A stretch of 64,000 bases of DNA from Candidatus Providencia siddallii (GCA_001457715.1 CVRF01000002.1:1-64000), one strand, 5' to 3'. Positions 46,470 to 57,361 are shown, numbered from the stretch's first letter. The notes: generated by a model not told the origin, from the sequence alone. Made by a program: numbers and translations.

Positions 46470-47864
46470 TTATTGATTTATTAAATAAATAGTAGTTGGG
46501 ATTGCAGTGATAATTATCAATATTGATATCATTTTTTCAAAAAATTTTAAAGGTGTTTTTATTGAAAACTGTGAACGTGTGTATAGAAAAATTAAAATTC
46601 CTGGTGCATATAATATAAGAGAAAAAAGTAAATTCATTATACCAGATGCATATATTAACCATAATCCATATAAGCTAGCAGCAAAACCAATTCCTAATAA
46701 TTTTTTGTTTTTTGTTTTAAAAGCTGTTTTTGTTAAAAAAGCACCTACTAAAAAATATGGAATTAATATCATTTCTGATGAAATTAATAATAGTGTATTA
46801 TAGTTGCTACCACTAATCCATATTAGTATCAATGAAATTTGTATAGCAATATTAGTTAACCATAAAGATGAATATGGTGTATTATTAGAATTTAATTTAC
46901 TAAAAATATTAGGAAACGATTTGTGTTTTGATGCGATATATGGAACTTCGGTTGCCATAATAATCCAGCTTAAATAAGCGCCACAAACAGAAATGATCAA
47001 TCCTGAAGCAATAACGATATTACCTGTGGGACCAATTAATTCAACCATTAAACCTGCCATTGATGGATTTTTGATTCCTGCTAACTCCTCTCGAGGTAAA
47101 ATTCCTAATGATAATAATGTAACTAGCATATAAACTATTAATGCGCAACTAACAGCAAATATTGTTGCTAAGCCAACATCATGACGGTTTTTAGCTTTTT
47201 CAGAGACAACAACAGCTCCTTCAATTCCTATAAACACCCACAATGTTATTAGCATTGCTCGTTTTACTTGTTCCCATATAGGAATTCCTAGTTCAATACC
47301 TGTGAAATCAGAATTAAAAATCTTAATTTTAAAAGAAAAAATTCCTAGAATTATAAATAACCCTAATGGAATTAATTTAGCTATAGTTGTAATTTTGTTA
47401 ACAAGAGAAGCGGTTTGTACACCTTGTAATACAAGGTAATGTACAAACCATAATAATATTGATTCACCAATTAATGCTTTCCAAGTATTTCCATCACCGA
47501 AAATAATATTATGATTGATATCAGTAAAAAAACTAATAGTAGCAAAAACTATTACTAAATATGAAACATTAGCTATAACTGCGCATAACCAGTATCCCCA
47601 GGCTGAACAAAAACCAATAAGTTCACCAAACCCTTCTTTTGCATAAGTAAATATTCCTCCGTCTAAATCAGGGCGAATTCTAGATAAAAATAATAAAGCT
47701 AAGGCTAAAAATAAAATACCTATACCTGTTATACTCCAACCTATAATTAAAGCAACAGGACTAGCTGCAGCTGCCATATTTTGCGGTAAGCTGAATATAC
47801 CAGCCCCGACCATTGAACTTAATACAAGTGCTGTTAAAGCGGTAAGAGTTAAAGTGTTTTTCAA
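46470..47864 (-). CDS. ydgI: YdgI/ArcD-type amino-acid antiporter
   Basis: APC-family inner-membrane transporter, a likely arginine:ornithine or similar basic amino-acid exchanger. It has 464 residues (E. coli YdgI 460) and about twelve hydrophobic helices. ALTALVLSSMVGAGIFSLPQ and ELIGFCSAWGYWLCAVIANV are near-identical to E. coli YdgI. ITLWVFIGIEGAVVVSEKA follows. The start is TTG (MKNTLTLTAL), which lines up with the E. coli start MEKKLGLSAL. In E. coli ydgI is also near pntAB. No arginine deiminase genes are in this window, so the substrate in this organism is open. Confidence 0.92.
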   Translation of the reverse strand: MKNTLTLTALTALVLSSMVGAGIFSLPQNMAAAASPVALIIGWSITGIGILFLALALLFLSRIRPDLDGGIFTYAKEGFGELIGFCSAWGYWLCAVIANVSYLVIVFATISFFTDINHNIIFGDGNTWKALIGESILLWFVHYLVLQGVQTASLVNKITTIAKLIPLGLFIILGIFSFKIKIFNSDFTGIELGIPIWEQVKRAMLITLWVFIGIEGAVVVSEKAKNRHDVGLATIFAVSCALIVYMLVTLLSLGILPREELAGIKNPSMAGLMVELIGPTGNIVIASGLIISVCGAYLSWIIMATEVPYIASKHKSFPNIFSKLNSNNTPYSSLWLTNIAIQISLILIWISGSNYNTLLLISSEMILIPYFLVGAFLTKTAFKTKNKKLLGIGFAASLYGLWLIYASGIMNLLFSLILYAPGILIFLYTRSQFSIKTPLKFFEKMISILIIITAIPTTIYLINQ

Positions 47865-48094
47865 TGTTAAACCAATTTTTTTTATAAAAAATAACGGAGA
47901 ATATACTATTATTAAAATAATTTAAATATAATTTTTAAATTAAAATATATAATATAATACAGATTATCAATCTATATTTTTAAATTCAGAAATAAGATAT
48001 ATATTAAGATTGTTTAAATAATTTTTAGTGTTTTAGTAAAGTTTAAAGTGTATATTATAAGTAATAGTAAAATTAAATTTTACATGAGGAAATT

Positions 48095-49627
48095 ATGATT
48101 ATTGGTATACCGAAAGAACGATTTTCTAATGAGGCACGAGTTGCCGCTACCCCTTTTACGGTTAACGAATTGTTAAAATTAGGTTTTTCTGTTTGTGTAG
48201 AGAGTAATGCTGGAGTGTTGGCAAATTTTAATAATTTAGACTATGAAAAAGTAAATGCTAAAATCGTCGATCGTGATACTGTATTTGCTTCTGATATTAT
48301 TTTAAAAGTTAATGCTCCATTGTTTGATGAAGTTGATTTATTTAAACACGATAGCACATTAATTAGTTTTATTTATCCAGAGCAAAATTCTATTTTAATA
48401 GAATCTTTAAAAAATCGCAATATAAATGTGATAGCGATGGATGCTGCTCCTCATATTTCACGAGCTCAATCTATTGATGCTTTAAGATCTATGGCTAATA
48501 TTACTGGTTATAAGGCTGTTATAGAAGCTGCTCATGAATTTGGAAAATGTTTTACTGGTCAGGTTACTGCATCAGGAAAAATATATCCTGCAAAAGTTAT
48601 GGTTATTGGTGCTGATGTTGCTGGATTTTCAGCAATTCGGACAGCTAAAAATCTTGGAGCTTTTGTTCGTGTGTTTGATACACGTAAAGAATTAGAAGAA
48701 CAAGTTAAAAGTTTAGGGGTTGAATTTATATTGTTAGATTTTTATGATAAAATTGATATTTCTGATAGTTATACAAAAATAATTTCAAGAAATTTTTTGG
48801 ATAAAGAGATTAAATTATTTACTCATCAAATTAAAAATATTGATATTATAATAACGTCGGTTGTAATTAATAGAAATATTGCACCAAAATTTCTTACAAA
48901 AGAAATGATTAATTTAATGAAGCCAGGAGGTATTATTGTTGATTTAGCTGTTTTATATGGAGGTAATTGTGAATTAACACAATCTGATAAATTAATTACT
49001 ACTGATAATGGTATAAAGATTATTGGTTATACTGATTTCCCAAGTCGCTTGTCTCCTCAATCTTCACAATTATATTCAATTAATATTTTGAATTTAATAA
49101 AATTCTTGTGTAAAGATAAAAATGGTCAAATAGACATTGATTTTAATGATTCAATTATTCGTTGTGTGACTATAGTTAAACAAAGTAAAATTACCTGGGT
49201 TCCTCCGATAATTGAAAAGAATTGTAGATTAGAAGTAAATGAACATATAGTTAAAGAAAATAAAAAACCAAAAAAGAAAAATAAATTATTAATAATAAAA
49301 TATAGTCTATTTGTTTTTACTATTGGGTTATTTGGATGGTTAATTGATTCTTTGCCAAATGAATTTTTATCTCACTTCACTATTTTTCTTTTATCATGTA
49401 TAGTTGGGAATTATGCTGTTCGGAATGTTGCTTATATTTTACACACACCATTAATGTTTGTTACAAACGCAATTTCCGGAATTTTGATTCTTGGTGCATT
49501 AATGCAAATTAATAACGGTGGTTTTGTTGGTTTTTTATCTTTTATTGCGATACTAATAACTAGTATTAATATTTTTGGTGGTTTTGTAATAACTCATCGA
49601 ATATTAAAAATGTTTCATAAAAAATAA
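48095..49627 (+). CDS. pntA: NAD(P) transhydrogenase subunit alpha
   Basis: Alpha subunit of the proton-translocating transhydrogenase, which makes NADPH from NADH using the proton-motive force. It has 510 residues, as in E. coli. The NAD-binding domain I spans about 1-380 with [40 protein letters not shown] and [18 protein letters not shown] Lys-rich linker ([11 protein letters not shown]) precedes about four C-terminal membrane helices. GAGGA precedes the ATG. pntB starts 10 bases after the stop. With zwf apparently absent from its usual place, PntAB may be a main NADPH source (inference). Confidence 0.97.
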   Translation: MIIGIPKERFSNEARVAATPFTVNELLKLGFSVCVESNAGVLANFNNLDYEKVNAKIVDRDTVFASDIILKVNAPLFDEVDLFKHDSTLISFIYPEQNSILIESLKNRNINVIAMDAAPHISRAQSIDALRSMANITGYKAVIEAAHEFGKCFTGQVTASGKIYPAKVMVIGADVAGFSAIRTAKNLGAFVRVFDTRKELEEQVKSLGVEFILLDFYDKIDISDSYTKIISRNFLDKEIKLFTHQIKNIDIIITSVVINRNIAPKFLTKEMINLMKPGGIIVDLAVLYGGNCELTQSDKLITTDNGIKIIGYTDFPSRLSPQSSQLYSINILNLIKFLCKDKNGQIDIDFNDSIIRCVTIVKQSKITWVPPIIEKNCRLEVNEHIVKENKKPKKKNKLLIIKYSLFVFTIGLFGWLIDSLPNEFLSHFTIFLLSCIVGNYAVRNVAYILHTPLMFVTNAISGILILGALMQINNGGFVGFLSFIAILITSINIFGGFVITHRILKMFHKK

Positions 49628-49637
49628 AGGTGTTATT

Positions 49638-51029
49638 ATGTTGTCTAATGGAATTTTGACAGCATCTTATATCGTTGCTGCTATTTTATTTATATTTAGT
49701 TTATCATGTTTATCTAACTATGAAACTTCACAAAGAGGGAAAAAATATGCTATAATTGGAATGACAATAGCATTAGTTTCAACTATTGTTACTATGTATA
49801 ATACAAATATTAAATGGATAATTATTGCTATTGTTATAGGTGCTGTTATTGGTATTCGTTTGGCAAAAAAAGTAAAAATTATTAATTTACCTGAAATGAT
49901 AGTTATTTTATATAGTTTTGTTGGTTTATCAGCTATAATTATTAGTTTTAATAGTTTTATTGAAATAAATATATATGATGATTCGATTATAAATCGAATA
50001 CATTTAATTGTGGTTTTTTTTGGTGTTTTTATTGGTTCTTTGACGTTTACAGGTTCTATTGTAGCATATAATAAATTGTTAGGTAAAATATCTTCTAAAT
50101 CGATAGTTCTTGAAAATCTAAATAAATTAAATTTATCTGCGATAGCAGCAACAGTGCTTTTATTGTTTATTTTTGTTAAAACAGATAGTTTTATATTGCA
50201 GCTTTTTACATTATTAATTTCTACAATAATATCATTAGTAATTGGTTGGCGTTTTGTTATATCAATTAGAGGTTCAGATATTCCTATTGTTATATCAATT
50301 CTTAATTTTTATTCAGGCTTGTCTGCAGCTTTGGTGGGTTTTATATTATATAATAATTTATTGATTATAATTGGAGCACTTGTTTGCTCTTCTGGAGCAA
50401 TATTATCATATATTATGTGTAAATCAATGAACCGGTCTTTTATTAGTGTTATTACAGGTAGATTTAGAAAAGATAATTGTTTATTAGATAGAAAAAAAAA
50501 TTTTGCTGAACTTACTGAAACAACAGTAGAAAAAGTCGTAGAAATTCTTAAAAGTTCTGAGTCTGTTATTATAACTATTGGATATGGTTTAATTGCTTCA
50601 CAAGCACAGAAGTCTATTTTTGGTATAACAAAAAAATTATTAGAATATGGGATTAAAGTTGGTTTTGCTATTAATTCAACTACAGGGAAGATGCCGGGAC
50701 ATATGAATGTGTTATTGGCAGAAGCAAAAATTCCTTATGATATTGTATTTAGTTTAGATGAGATAAATTATGATTTTTCATCTACTGATACAGTTTTGGT
50801 TATATTGGATAATGATGAAATTGATCCTGATTCTCAAGATAATAAAAATAGCTATATAGTTAGTATGCCGATGTTAGAGGTTTGGAAAGCTAATAATGTA
50901 ATTTTATTTAAACAGTCAATGAATACTTGTTGTATTAATATACAAAATCCATTATTTTTTAAAGAAAATACACAAATTTTGTTTGGTGACTTTAAAAATG
51001 GTCTTGATGCTATTTTACGTATTATTTAA
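49638..51029 (+). CDS. pntB: NAD(P) transhydrogenase subunit beta
   Basis: Beta subunit of the transhydrogenase, with the membrane channel and the NADP-binding domain III. It has 463 residues (E. coli 462). About nine membrane helices cover 1-265. Domain III has VIITIGYGLIASQAQKSIF, FAINSTTGKMPGHMNVLLAE and VILDNDEIDPDSQD-type blocks. MPMLEVWKANNVILFKQSMN keeps the lid region, though the usual Arg/Lys-rich NADP-loop is partly replaced (E. coli KRSM). AAAGG precedes the ATG. Confidence 0.97.
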   Translation: MLSNGILTASYIVAAILFIFSLSCLSNYETSQRGKKYAIIGMTIALVSTIVTMYNTNIKWIIIAIVIGAVIGIRLAKKVKIINLPEMIVILYSFVGLSAIIISFNSFIEINIYDDSIINRIHLIVVFFGVFIGSLTFTGSIVAYNKLLGKISSKSIVLENLNKLNLSAIAATVLLLFIFVKTDSFILQLFTLLISTIISLVIGWRFVISIRGSDIPIVISILNFYSGLSAALVGFILYNNLLIIIGALVCSSGAILSYIMCKSMNRSFISVITGRFRKDNCLLDRKKNFAELTETTVEKVVEILKSSESVIITIGYGLIASQAQKSIFGITKKLLEYGIKVGFAINSTTGKMPGHMNVLLAEAKIPYDIVFSLDEINYDFSSTDTVLVILDNDEIDPDSQDNKNSYIVSMPMLEVWKANNVILFKQSMNTCCINIQNPLFFKENTQILFGDFKNGLDAILRII

Positions 51030-51122
51030 TATATAATAATTTATCATATGTAAAAATTTAATTTTTTATGGAAATAAATTAAATACATATAAAATCAATA
51101 TTAAAAATATTTAAAACGAAAC

Positions 51123-51199
51123 TGGTAGGCTTGAGTGGACTTGAACCACCGACCTCACCCTTATCAGGGGTGTGCTCTAACCAACTGAGCTACAAGCCT
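51123..51199 (-). tRNA. tRNA-Ile (anticodon GAT), solitary
   Basis: On the minus strand AGGCTTGTAGCTCAGTTGG; the anticodon loop is CCTGATAAG and the T arm GGTTCAAGTCC, with encoded CCA (51123-51125). This is the tRNA normally found in the 16S-23S spacer of rRNA operons. Here no 16S, tRNA-Ala or 23S sequence lies beside it. It sits downstream of clpB on the same strand, the position of rrnG in E. coli. Confidence 0.97.
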
Positions 51200-51344
51200 A
51201 TTAAATTATATTTGAAATTATTTATTTTAACTGAACTGCTATTAATTAATATTTTGATTAATGTGTTTTTAAATTTATGAAGATTGAATATAAAAATATT
51301 TTTTATAATTTAAATCTGTTTTTTAAAGATTTTTAAAAAAAAAT

Positions 51345-51373
51345 ATGATAATTTATTTTATATAAATAGTCAA
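51345..51373 (-). promoter_or_regulatory. rrn-like promoter upstream of tRNA-Ile
   Basis: On the minus strand TTGACT and TATCAT are separated by 17 bases, about 146 bases before the tRNA 5' end. TTGACT is the -35 sequence of the E. coli rrn P2 promoters. The spacing and both hexamers are very good. It may be a left-over of an rRNA operon promoter that still drives the tRNA. Confidence 0.6.
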
Positions 51374-51438
51374 CTTTTTATTATGTATTTAAATAACATA
51401 TCAAAATATATTTATTTTAAAATAAATATATTTTATAT

Positions 51439-53571
51439 TTATTGTTTTATAGTAAATTCATTATTCTCAACATCTAAAATAATTGGTTTTCCAATCAATA
51501 AATGACCAGATATAATTTTTTTTGCTAACATATTTTCAATTTTTTGTTGAATTTCACGTTTTAATGGTCTAGCTCCAAAAATTGGATTAAACCCATCTTT
51601 ACTAATTTTTTCTAATGCTGTTAATGTTGTTTTTACTTTATAACCGTGTTCTTCTAAGCGTTTGTATAAACGAGTTAGTTGAATATTTGCTATAATAGAG
51701 ATATGATTTTTATTTAATTGATGAAATACAACAATCTCATCAATACGATTAATAAATTCAGGTTTAAAATTTTCTGAAACAATATTCATTATTATATTTT
51801 TAATTTTTATATAAGTATTTATATTAAATTGTTCTTGAATTAATTTAGAACCTAAATTAGAAGTCATAATAATTATTGTGTTTCGAAAATCAATAGTTTT
51901 CCCGTGTCCATTAGTTAAACGACCGTCATCTAGTACTTGTAGTAAAATATTAAAAATATCATGGTGTGCTTTTTCAATTTCATCTAACAATACAATTGAA
52001 TATGGACGACGTTTTATTGATTCAGTTAAGTAACCACTATCCTCATATCCTATATATCCTGGAGGAGCTCCAATTAAACGAGATACTGAATGTTTTTCCA
52101 TAAATTCTGACATGTCTATTCGCACTATTGCATCATCACTGTTAAACATAAAATTTGCTAAAGCTTTACATAATTCAGTTTTACCAACTCCGGTTGGACC
52201 TAGAAACATAAAAGATCCAATTGGTCGATTTGGATCGGATAATCCAACACGGTTACGTCTAATTGCATTTGAAACTGCTGAGATAGCTTCATCTTGACCA
52301 ACTATACGTTTATGTAATTCTTGTTCTATACGTATTAATTTTTTAATTTCATTTTCTAACATTGATGAAATAGGAATTCCAGTCCAACGTGATAAAATTT
52401 CAGTTATCTCAACATCAGTAACTTTATTTCTTAAAAGTTTTATATTTTTATATTCAATTTTATTTGCTGTATTAAGTTGTTTTTCTAAATCCGGAATAAT
52501 ACCATATTGTAATTCAGACATTTTTTCTAAATCACCTAGCCTTCTTGCTTTTTCAATACTAATACGGGCATTGTCTAATTTAGTTTTAATTCGCTGCGTA
52601 TCAGTTAATGAATCTTTTTCTGTTTTCCATTTTTTATTTAATAAAGAATATTCATATTCTTTTTCTAGTAATTCTGTTTCTAATGTTTTAAGTCTTTTTT
52701 TACTTATATCATCTAATTCTTTTTTTAAAGCTTGTTGCTCTAATTTTAATTGAATGATTTTACGTTCTAATCTATCTAAACACTCTGGTTTAGAGTCTAT
52801 TTGCATACGTAAGCTAGCTCCAGCTTCATCTATTAAGTCTATTGCTTTATCTGGTAACATGCGATCAGTTATATATCGATGTGATAATGTAGAAGCTGCA
52901 ACAATTGCTGGATCTGTAATTTGCACATGATGATGTAGCTCATAACGTTCTTTTAAACCACGTAAGATTGCAATTGTATCTTCAATAGAAGGTTCTATTA
53001 TGTATACTTTTTGAAAGCGGCGTTCTAAGGCTGGATTTTTTTCAATATTTTGACGGTATTCGTCTGATGTAGTAGCTCCAACACAATGTAGTTCACCACG
53101 TGCTAAGGCTGGTTTTAACATATTACTTATGTCTAATGTATTATCAGTGGTTTTTCCAGTTCCTACTATTGTATGTATTTCATCGATAAATAAAATAATG
53201 TTACCTGATTGTTTGGAAATGTTTTTTAGAATTTTTTTTAAGCGCTCTTCAAGTTCGCCACGATATTTTGCTCCAGCAATTAATGATCCGATATCTAGTG
53301 ATAATATTCGTTTATTTTTTAAACCTTCAGGAATTTCATTATTTATAATTCTTTGTGCTAATCCTTCTACTATAGCTGTTTTACCTACCCCTGGTTCTCC
53401 GATTAATACTGGGTTATTTTTAGTTCGTCGTTGTAGTACTTGTATTGTACGACGAATTTCTTCGTCACGTCCTATGACAGGATCTAATTTTCCTTGTTCT
53501 GCTAATTCTGTTAAGTCGATAGTAAAATTTTTTAATGTTTGCTGTAGATCTTCAGCATTTTCATTATTCAT
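51439..53571 (-). CDS. clpB: ClpB disaggregase lacking the N-terminal domain
   Basis: Hsp100 disaggregase that works with DnaK. Only 710 residues against 857 in E. coli. It begins [16 protein letters not shown], and this Met aligns with Val149 of E. coli, the internal start that makes the natural short form ClpB-80. Both AAA modules are whole: Walker A GEPGVGKT at 58-65 and GPTGVGKT in the second module, with the coiled-coil M domain between. The ATG has GGAG 5 bases upstream. Upstream the frame is broken (see relic), so the long form cannot be made. ClpB-80 remains active in E. coli, though the N-domain helps on some substrates. Confidence 0.96.
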   Translation of the reverse strand: MNNENAEDLQQTLKNFTIDLTELAEQGKLDPVIGRDEEIRRTIQVLQRRTKNNPVLIGEPGVGKTAIVEGLAQRIINNEIPEGLKNKRILSLDIGSLIAGAKYRGELEERLKKILKNISKQSGNIILFIDEIHTIVGTGKTTDNTLDISNMLKPALARGELHCVGATTSDEYRQNIEKNPALERRFQKVYIIEPSIEDTIAILRGLKERYELHHHVQITDPAIVAASTLSHRYITDRMLPDKAIDLIDEAGASLRMQIDSKPECLDRLERKIIQLKLEQQALKKELDDISKKRLKTLETELLEKEYEYSLLNKKWKTEKDSLTDTQRIKTKLDNARISIEKARRLGDLEKMSELQYGIIPDLEKQLNTANKIEYKNIKLLRNKVTDVEITEILSRWTGIPISSMLENEIKKLIRIEQELHKRIVGQDEAISAVSNAIRRNRVGLSDPNRPIGSFMFLGPTGVGKTELCKALANFMFNSDDAIVRIDMSEFMEKHSVSRLIGAPPGYIGYEDSGYLTESIKRRPYSIVLLDEIEKAHHDIFNILLQVLDDGRLTNGHGKTIDFRNTIIIMTSNLGSKLIQEQFNINTYIKIKNIIMNIVSENFKPEFINRIDEIVVFHQLNKNHISIIANIQLTRLYKRLEEHGYKVKTTLTALEKISKDGFNPIFGARPLKREIQQKIENMLAKKIISGHLLIGKPIILDVENNEFTIKQ

Positions 53572-54000
53572 TTTTTCTCCATCACGAATATATTTTATTA
53601 CATTTATTAAATTGTTTTTTATTAATACTTAATTTTTTAAGTATATTTGATATATGTTGTGTTTATTCAAGAATTGCAAGAAAAATTAACTCTGAAAAAA
53701 TAAATGTATCTCTTTTTTTGTGATAAATTTTTACAAAATTAAAATGATATATTAAGTAGCTAGATAATTGTATTTTATATATTATTAAGTTTGTGGTAGA
53801 ACACACAATTTATTTTGAATTTTTTGTTTAAATTATATTATATTTATTTTTAATATTTTTAATAAATAATTAATTGTATTATTTTTTGTTTTGATAAAGA
53901 ATTTAATAAATATATTGGTTCGATAAATTGATTTTTATTTTCAAAATTAAAATTTAGCACTTTCTGTACCATGTTTAAGGTTATTTGTAAATTAATATAA
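53572..54000 (-). pseudogene. clpB: Degraded N-terminal domain of clpB
   Basis: The gap between clpB and rluD still reads as the ClpB N-domain in pieces. In order: NQFIEPIYLLNSL (near 53895-53933; E. coli NQFIEPLHLMSALL), IQNKLCVLPQT (E. coli INQALNRLPQV), FCKNLSQKK (LCDKLAQKR), FSELIFLAILE (SSELFVLAALE), NILKKLS (DILKAAG) and [10 protein letters not shown] just before the new ATG. Pieces lie in different frames: there is a slip in the T run at about 53695-53700, another in an A run near 53615, and several stop codons. The domain is dead while the rest of the gene is clean. Confidence 0.9.
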
Positions 54001-54046
54001 TATAATGATATATATTATATAATAATTAAAAATACTTAATACAATT

Positions 54047-55027
54047 TTATTGTATATTTTTTTTGTAAAATTTAGTATCATTTTTTAATGATTTAATAAG
54101 TTTAACCATATCATTTGGTAATGGTGCATGAAGTTCAATTTGTTTTTTTGTAAAAGGATGATAAAATCTCAACATGCTTGCATGTAAAGCTTGTCTATTA
54201 AATGCACTTATTATTTCAAAGTTTTTTTTAGTTATTTCGTTTATATGTCGATAAGCCCCTCCATATAATGAATTACCTAATAAAGGATGTTTAATATAGG
54301 ACATATGAACAAGAATTTGATGAGTTCTTCCTGTTTCTAATCTAATAAGTAATTGTGTATGAGCTCTAAAATGCTTAGTTATACGGTAGTAAGTAATTGC
54401 AGGCCTGCCTTTTATATTAACAGACATTTTAGTTCTTTTTATTGGATGTCTGGAAATCGGTTTATTTATAACACCTCCACTAGTCATTTTTCCTATTACT
54501 ATCGCATCATATTCTCTAGTGATTTGCCTTAATTGTAAAGATTTTATTAAATACATATGAGCTAAATTGTTTTTTGCAATTATCATTAATCCAGTTGTAT
54601 TTTTATCTAAACGATGAATAATTCCTGCTCTTGGGATGTTATTTATTTCAGGATATAGATATAATAATGCATTAAGGATTGTTCCATCTGTATTATTTAC
54701 ACCTGGATGAACAACTAAATTACAAGGTTTGTTAATAACAAGTATATGTTCATCTTCAAAAATAATGTTAAGTGGTATATTTTGTGGTTTATGGCAAATA
54801 TCATTGTTTTTAGTGATAAAATTTATCGAAATATGTTCTTTACCGAAAATTTTTGTTTTTGGTTTGTTTATATTTTTATTGTTAACATTTACATTATTAT
54901 GCAAAATCATTTCTTTTATTTTAGATCTTGTAAAATTTGGTAATAAATTTACTAATGCATTATCTAAACGCATTCCGATTTGTGATTTTGTAGTAATTAG
55001 GTTAATTTTTATGTGTTTTTTAATCAT
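54047..55027 (-). CDS. rluD: 23S rRNA pseudouridine(1911/1915/1917) synthase RluD
   Basis: Makes three pseudouridines in helix 69 of 23S rRNA, at the decoding-site bridge. It has 326 residues, as in E. coli. The S4 RNA-binding domain is at about 15-75 (GMRLDNALVNLLPNFTRSKI). The catalytic Asp is in AGIIHRLDKNTTGLMIIAKN. Family motifs RLETGRTHQILVHMSYI and HASMLRFYHP are present. Divergent from bamD with about 80 bases between, as in E. coli. pgeF (yfiH), which normally sits between rluD and clpB, is gone. Confidence 0.97.
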   Translation of the reverse strand: MIKKHIKINLITTKSQIGMRLDNALVNLLPNFTRSKIKEMILHNNVNVNNKNINKPKTKIFGKEHISINFITKNNDICHKPQNIPLNIIFEDEHILVINKPCNLVVHPGVNNTDGTILNALLYLYPEINNIPRAGIIHRLDKNTTGLMIIAKNNLAHMYLIKSLQLRQITREYDAIVIGKMTSGGVINKPISRHPIKRTKMSVNIKGRPAITYYRITKHFRAHTQLLIRLETGRTHQILVHMSYIKHPLLGNSLYGGAYRHINEITKKNFEIISAFNRQALHASMLRFYHPFTKKQIELHAPLPNDMVKLIKSLKNDTKFYKKNIQ

Positions 55028-55106
55028 ATTATATTTATGGTTAATGGCATATAGTTATTTATAGTGTATAGTATTATTGTTTTTATTTATTTTAGAGAAC
55101 ATTAAG

Positions 55107-55856
55107 ATGTTTAATCAATGTTATATTATGATAAATATAAAATACATTTTAATAATTTTTTTACTAAATATTATTACTGCTGGATGTAGTAATAATCATG
55201 AATCTAATTCTGATGATTCTATAATTAAAATTTATAATTTTGGACAACAAAAATTACATAATGGTGAGTTTAGAGACGCAATAAAACAATTTGAGATATT
55301 AAATAATGATTACCCATTTAGTTTGTATGCTGATCAAGTTCAGTTGAATTTAATTTATGCTTATTATAAATCATATGAATTATTATCAGCAATAAATATT
55401 ATTGATCGTTTTATTAGTTTAAATCCAGTTCATACAAATCTAGATTACGTAATTTATATGCGTGGGCTTATAGCTATGGATTTAGATGACGATTTTTTGC
55501 ATAGTTTTTTTGGTCTTAAGAATTATAACAGGAATACTCAGTATGTGAGTACTGCATTCAAATATTTTCGTCAATTAGTTTTTTATTATCCTAATAGTTT
55601 GTATGTTGCTGATGCTGGTAAAAGATTAATTTATTTAAAAAATCGTTTAGCAAATTTCGATTTTTCAGTAATAAAGTATTATAATGAAATAGAGGCTTAT
55701 GTAGCAATAATTAATCGTGTTAATCAAATGTTACAAGATCATCCATATGCAGAAGCCACGTTTAATTCATTGAAATACATGAGAACAGCATACGAAAAGC
55801 TCGGTTTGAATGAAGAAGCAAATAAAGTTAATAATATTATTATGTTTAATAAATAA
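55107..55856 (+). CDS. bamD: Outer-membrane assembly lipoprotein BamD
   Basis: Essential lipoprotein of the Bam machine that folds outer-membrane beta-barrels. From the ATG at 55107 it has about 249 residues (E. coli 245); MINIKYIL at 55128 is another possible start, and the frame runs back to a TTG at 55077. The lipobox is ITAGC. TPR-like helices follow: FGQQKLHNGEFRDAIKQFE, QVQLNLIYAYYKSYE, and RFISLNPVHTNLDYVIYMRG. Matches E. coli along its length. Its presence means outer-membrane proteins are still assembled. Confidence 0.95.
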   Translation: MFNQCYIMINIKYILIIFLLNIITAGCSNNHESNSDDSIIKIYNFGQQKLHNGEFRDAIKQFEILNNDYPFSLYADQVQLNLIYAYYKSYELLSAINIIDRFISLNPVHTNLDYVIYMRGLIAMDLDDDFLHSFFGLKNYNRNTQYVSTAFKYFRQLVFYYPNSLYVADAGKRLIYLKNRLANFDFSVIKYYNEIEAYVAIINRVNQMLQDHPYAEATFNSLKYMRTAYEKLGLNEEANKVNNIIMFNK

Positions 55857-56212
55857 AAATAAAGAATTTTATTTATTATTTTAAGTAATACTATATTTTT
55901 ATATGGCATATTTATTATTTTTGATACAAATTGTTTTCATATTTTATATTTGTATTATTATTTTATATTTTTTATTAAAAAGGTATAAGTTATTGGAATT
56001 TATTTTTAATTATTTATACTAAATATAACTAAATATAAAATATTTAGTTATATTAAAATCTTAATTTGTTAAAAAAAATAAGTATTTGTTTAATAATAAA
56101 ATGATAATTATTAATAAGTTAATTTTATATATGTTTATATTAATTAATAAATTATTTGTTTTAAAAAAATATTTAATATCAACAAAATATAAAATTGTAT
56201 TTTTTTAGTTTA
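55857..56212. other. Convergent spacer between bamD and rplS
   Basis: About 356 bases between converging genes, with no frame. It holds the 13-bp inverted repeat at 56024-56052, a likely shared terminator region. Confidence 0.6.
56024..56052. terminator. Inverted repeat between bamD and rplS, possible two-way terminator
   Basis: TATAACTAAATAT, loop AAA, then the exact complement: a 13-bp perfect stem in the convergent gap. The stem is A/T-rich and the following tracts (TTAAAATCTT on plus; TTTAGTATAA on minus) are poor T tails, so termination strength is doubtful. Confidence 0.45.
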
Positions 56213-56566
56213 TTATTTATAATTCAAACGTTCTTTAATACGCGCTGCTTTACCAGAAAGTTTACGTAAATAATATAATTTTGATCTTCGAACTAGACCG
56301 TAACGAATAATAGTGATACTATCTATTATTGGTGAGTGAGTTTGAAATACACGTTCAACACCTTCTCCATTAGAAACTTTACGAACTGTAAACGCAGATT
56401 GCAAACCACGATTACGAATTGCGATTACTATTCCTTCAAATGATTGTATTCGTTTTTTTGATCCCTCCACAACCCATATTTTAATTTCTACAGTATCACC
56501 TTGGCGGAATTTAGGTATTTCTTTTTTTATTTGTTTTTGTTCAATTTGTTCAATAAAATTATTCAT
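56213..56566 (-). CDS. rplS: 50S ribosomal protein bL19
   Basis: Large-subunit protein at the 30S-50S interface. It has 117 residues (E. coli 115). [35 protein letters not shown] and the C-terminal [20 protein letters not shown] are almost identical to E. coli. Last gene of the rpsP-rimM-trmD-rplS operon, 42 bases after trmD. Confidence 0.98.
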   Translation of the reverse strand: MNNFIEQIEQKQIKKEIPKFRQGDTVEIKIWVVEGSKKRIQSFEGIVIAIRNRGLQSAFTVRKVSNGEGVERVFQTHSPIIDSITIIRYGLVRRSKLYYLRKLSGKAARIKERLNYK

Positions 56567-56608
56567 AATTAACCACTTTATATGTTTTAATATAAAATCA
56601 ATAATCGT

Positions 56609-57361
56609 TTATTTTTTTTGGTGTTCATAGTATTCTTGTTGAAATTCAGATAGTAATTTTTTTTGATTATTTGTTAAACATAACTTTTTTAAAAGTTCAG
56701 GTCTTTTGAGCCAAGTTCTGCCAAGAGATTGTTTCATTCTCCAAATATTTATTTTAAGATGATTTCCAGATAGAATAACAAAAGGTACTGCTATTCCATT
56801 TAGTATTTTTGGGCGAGTGTAATGAGGGCAATCTAATAAACCATTAGAAAAAGAATCTTTTTTCGCTGAATGTTTATGATTTAGTGTTCCAGGAATAAAT
56901 CTAGAAATAGCATCTATTAATACCATAGCTGCTAACTCTCCTCCACTAAGTATGTAATCGCCTATTGACCACTCTTCATCAATTTCAGTTTGAATAAATC
57001 GATCGTCAATACCTTTATATCTACCACAAACAAGAATAATTTTTTTATTTTTTACTAGTTCATGAACTCCATTTTGGTTTAGTTTTTTTCCTTGAGGTGA
57101 AAGATAAACAACTTTTGTTTTTATACCTAAATTAGTTTTTGCGGAATTTATTGCGTTTTTTAATGGTTGACCCATCATTAGCATCCCAGGTCCTCCGCCG
57201 TATGGACGAGCATCAACATTTTTATATTTATTTTTAGCAAAATTTCGCGGATTCCAATGTTTTATAACAAGTAATTTATTTTTTACTGCTTTACCGGTTA
57301 TACCATAGTTTGTTATTGCACGAAACATTTCTGGAAATAAACTGATTATATCAATAAACAT
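56609..57361 (-). CDS. trmD: tRNA (guanine37-N1)-methyltransferase TrmD
   Basis: Makes m1G37, which prevents frameshifting; essential. It has 250 residues (E. coli 255). [20 protein letters not shown] at the start, [18 protein letters not shown], and the knot segment [20 protein letters not shown] are all present, with [11 protein letters not shown]. The C-terminal domain is intact. Starts 22 bases after the true rimM stop. Confidence 0.98.
   Translation of the reverse strand: MFIDIISLFPEMFRAITNYGITGKAVKNKLLVIKHWNPRNFAKNKYKNVDARPYGGGPGMLMMGQPLKNAINSAKTNLGIKTKVVYLSPQGKKLNQNGVHELVKNKKIILVCGRYKGIDDRFIQTEIDEEWSIGDYILSGGELAAMVLIDAISRFIPGTLNHKHSAKKDSFSNGLLDCPHYTRPKILNGIAVPFVILSGNHLKINIWRMKQSLGRTWLKRPELLKKLCLTNNQKKLLSEFQQEYYEHQKK

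Noticed and set aside
53129-53632. 167-codon plus-strand ORF inside clpB
   Set aside because: It is the antisense shadow of the conserved ClpB first AAA module; no homology, no ribosome-binding site.
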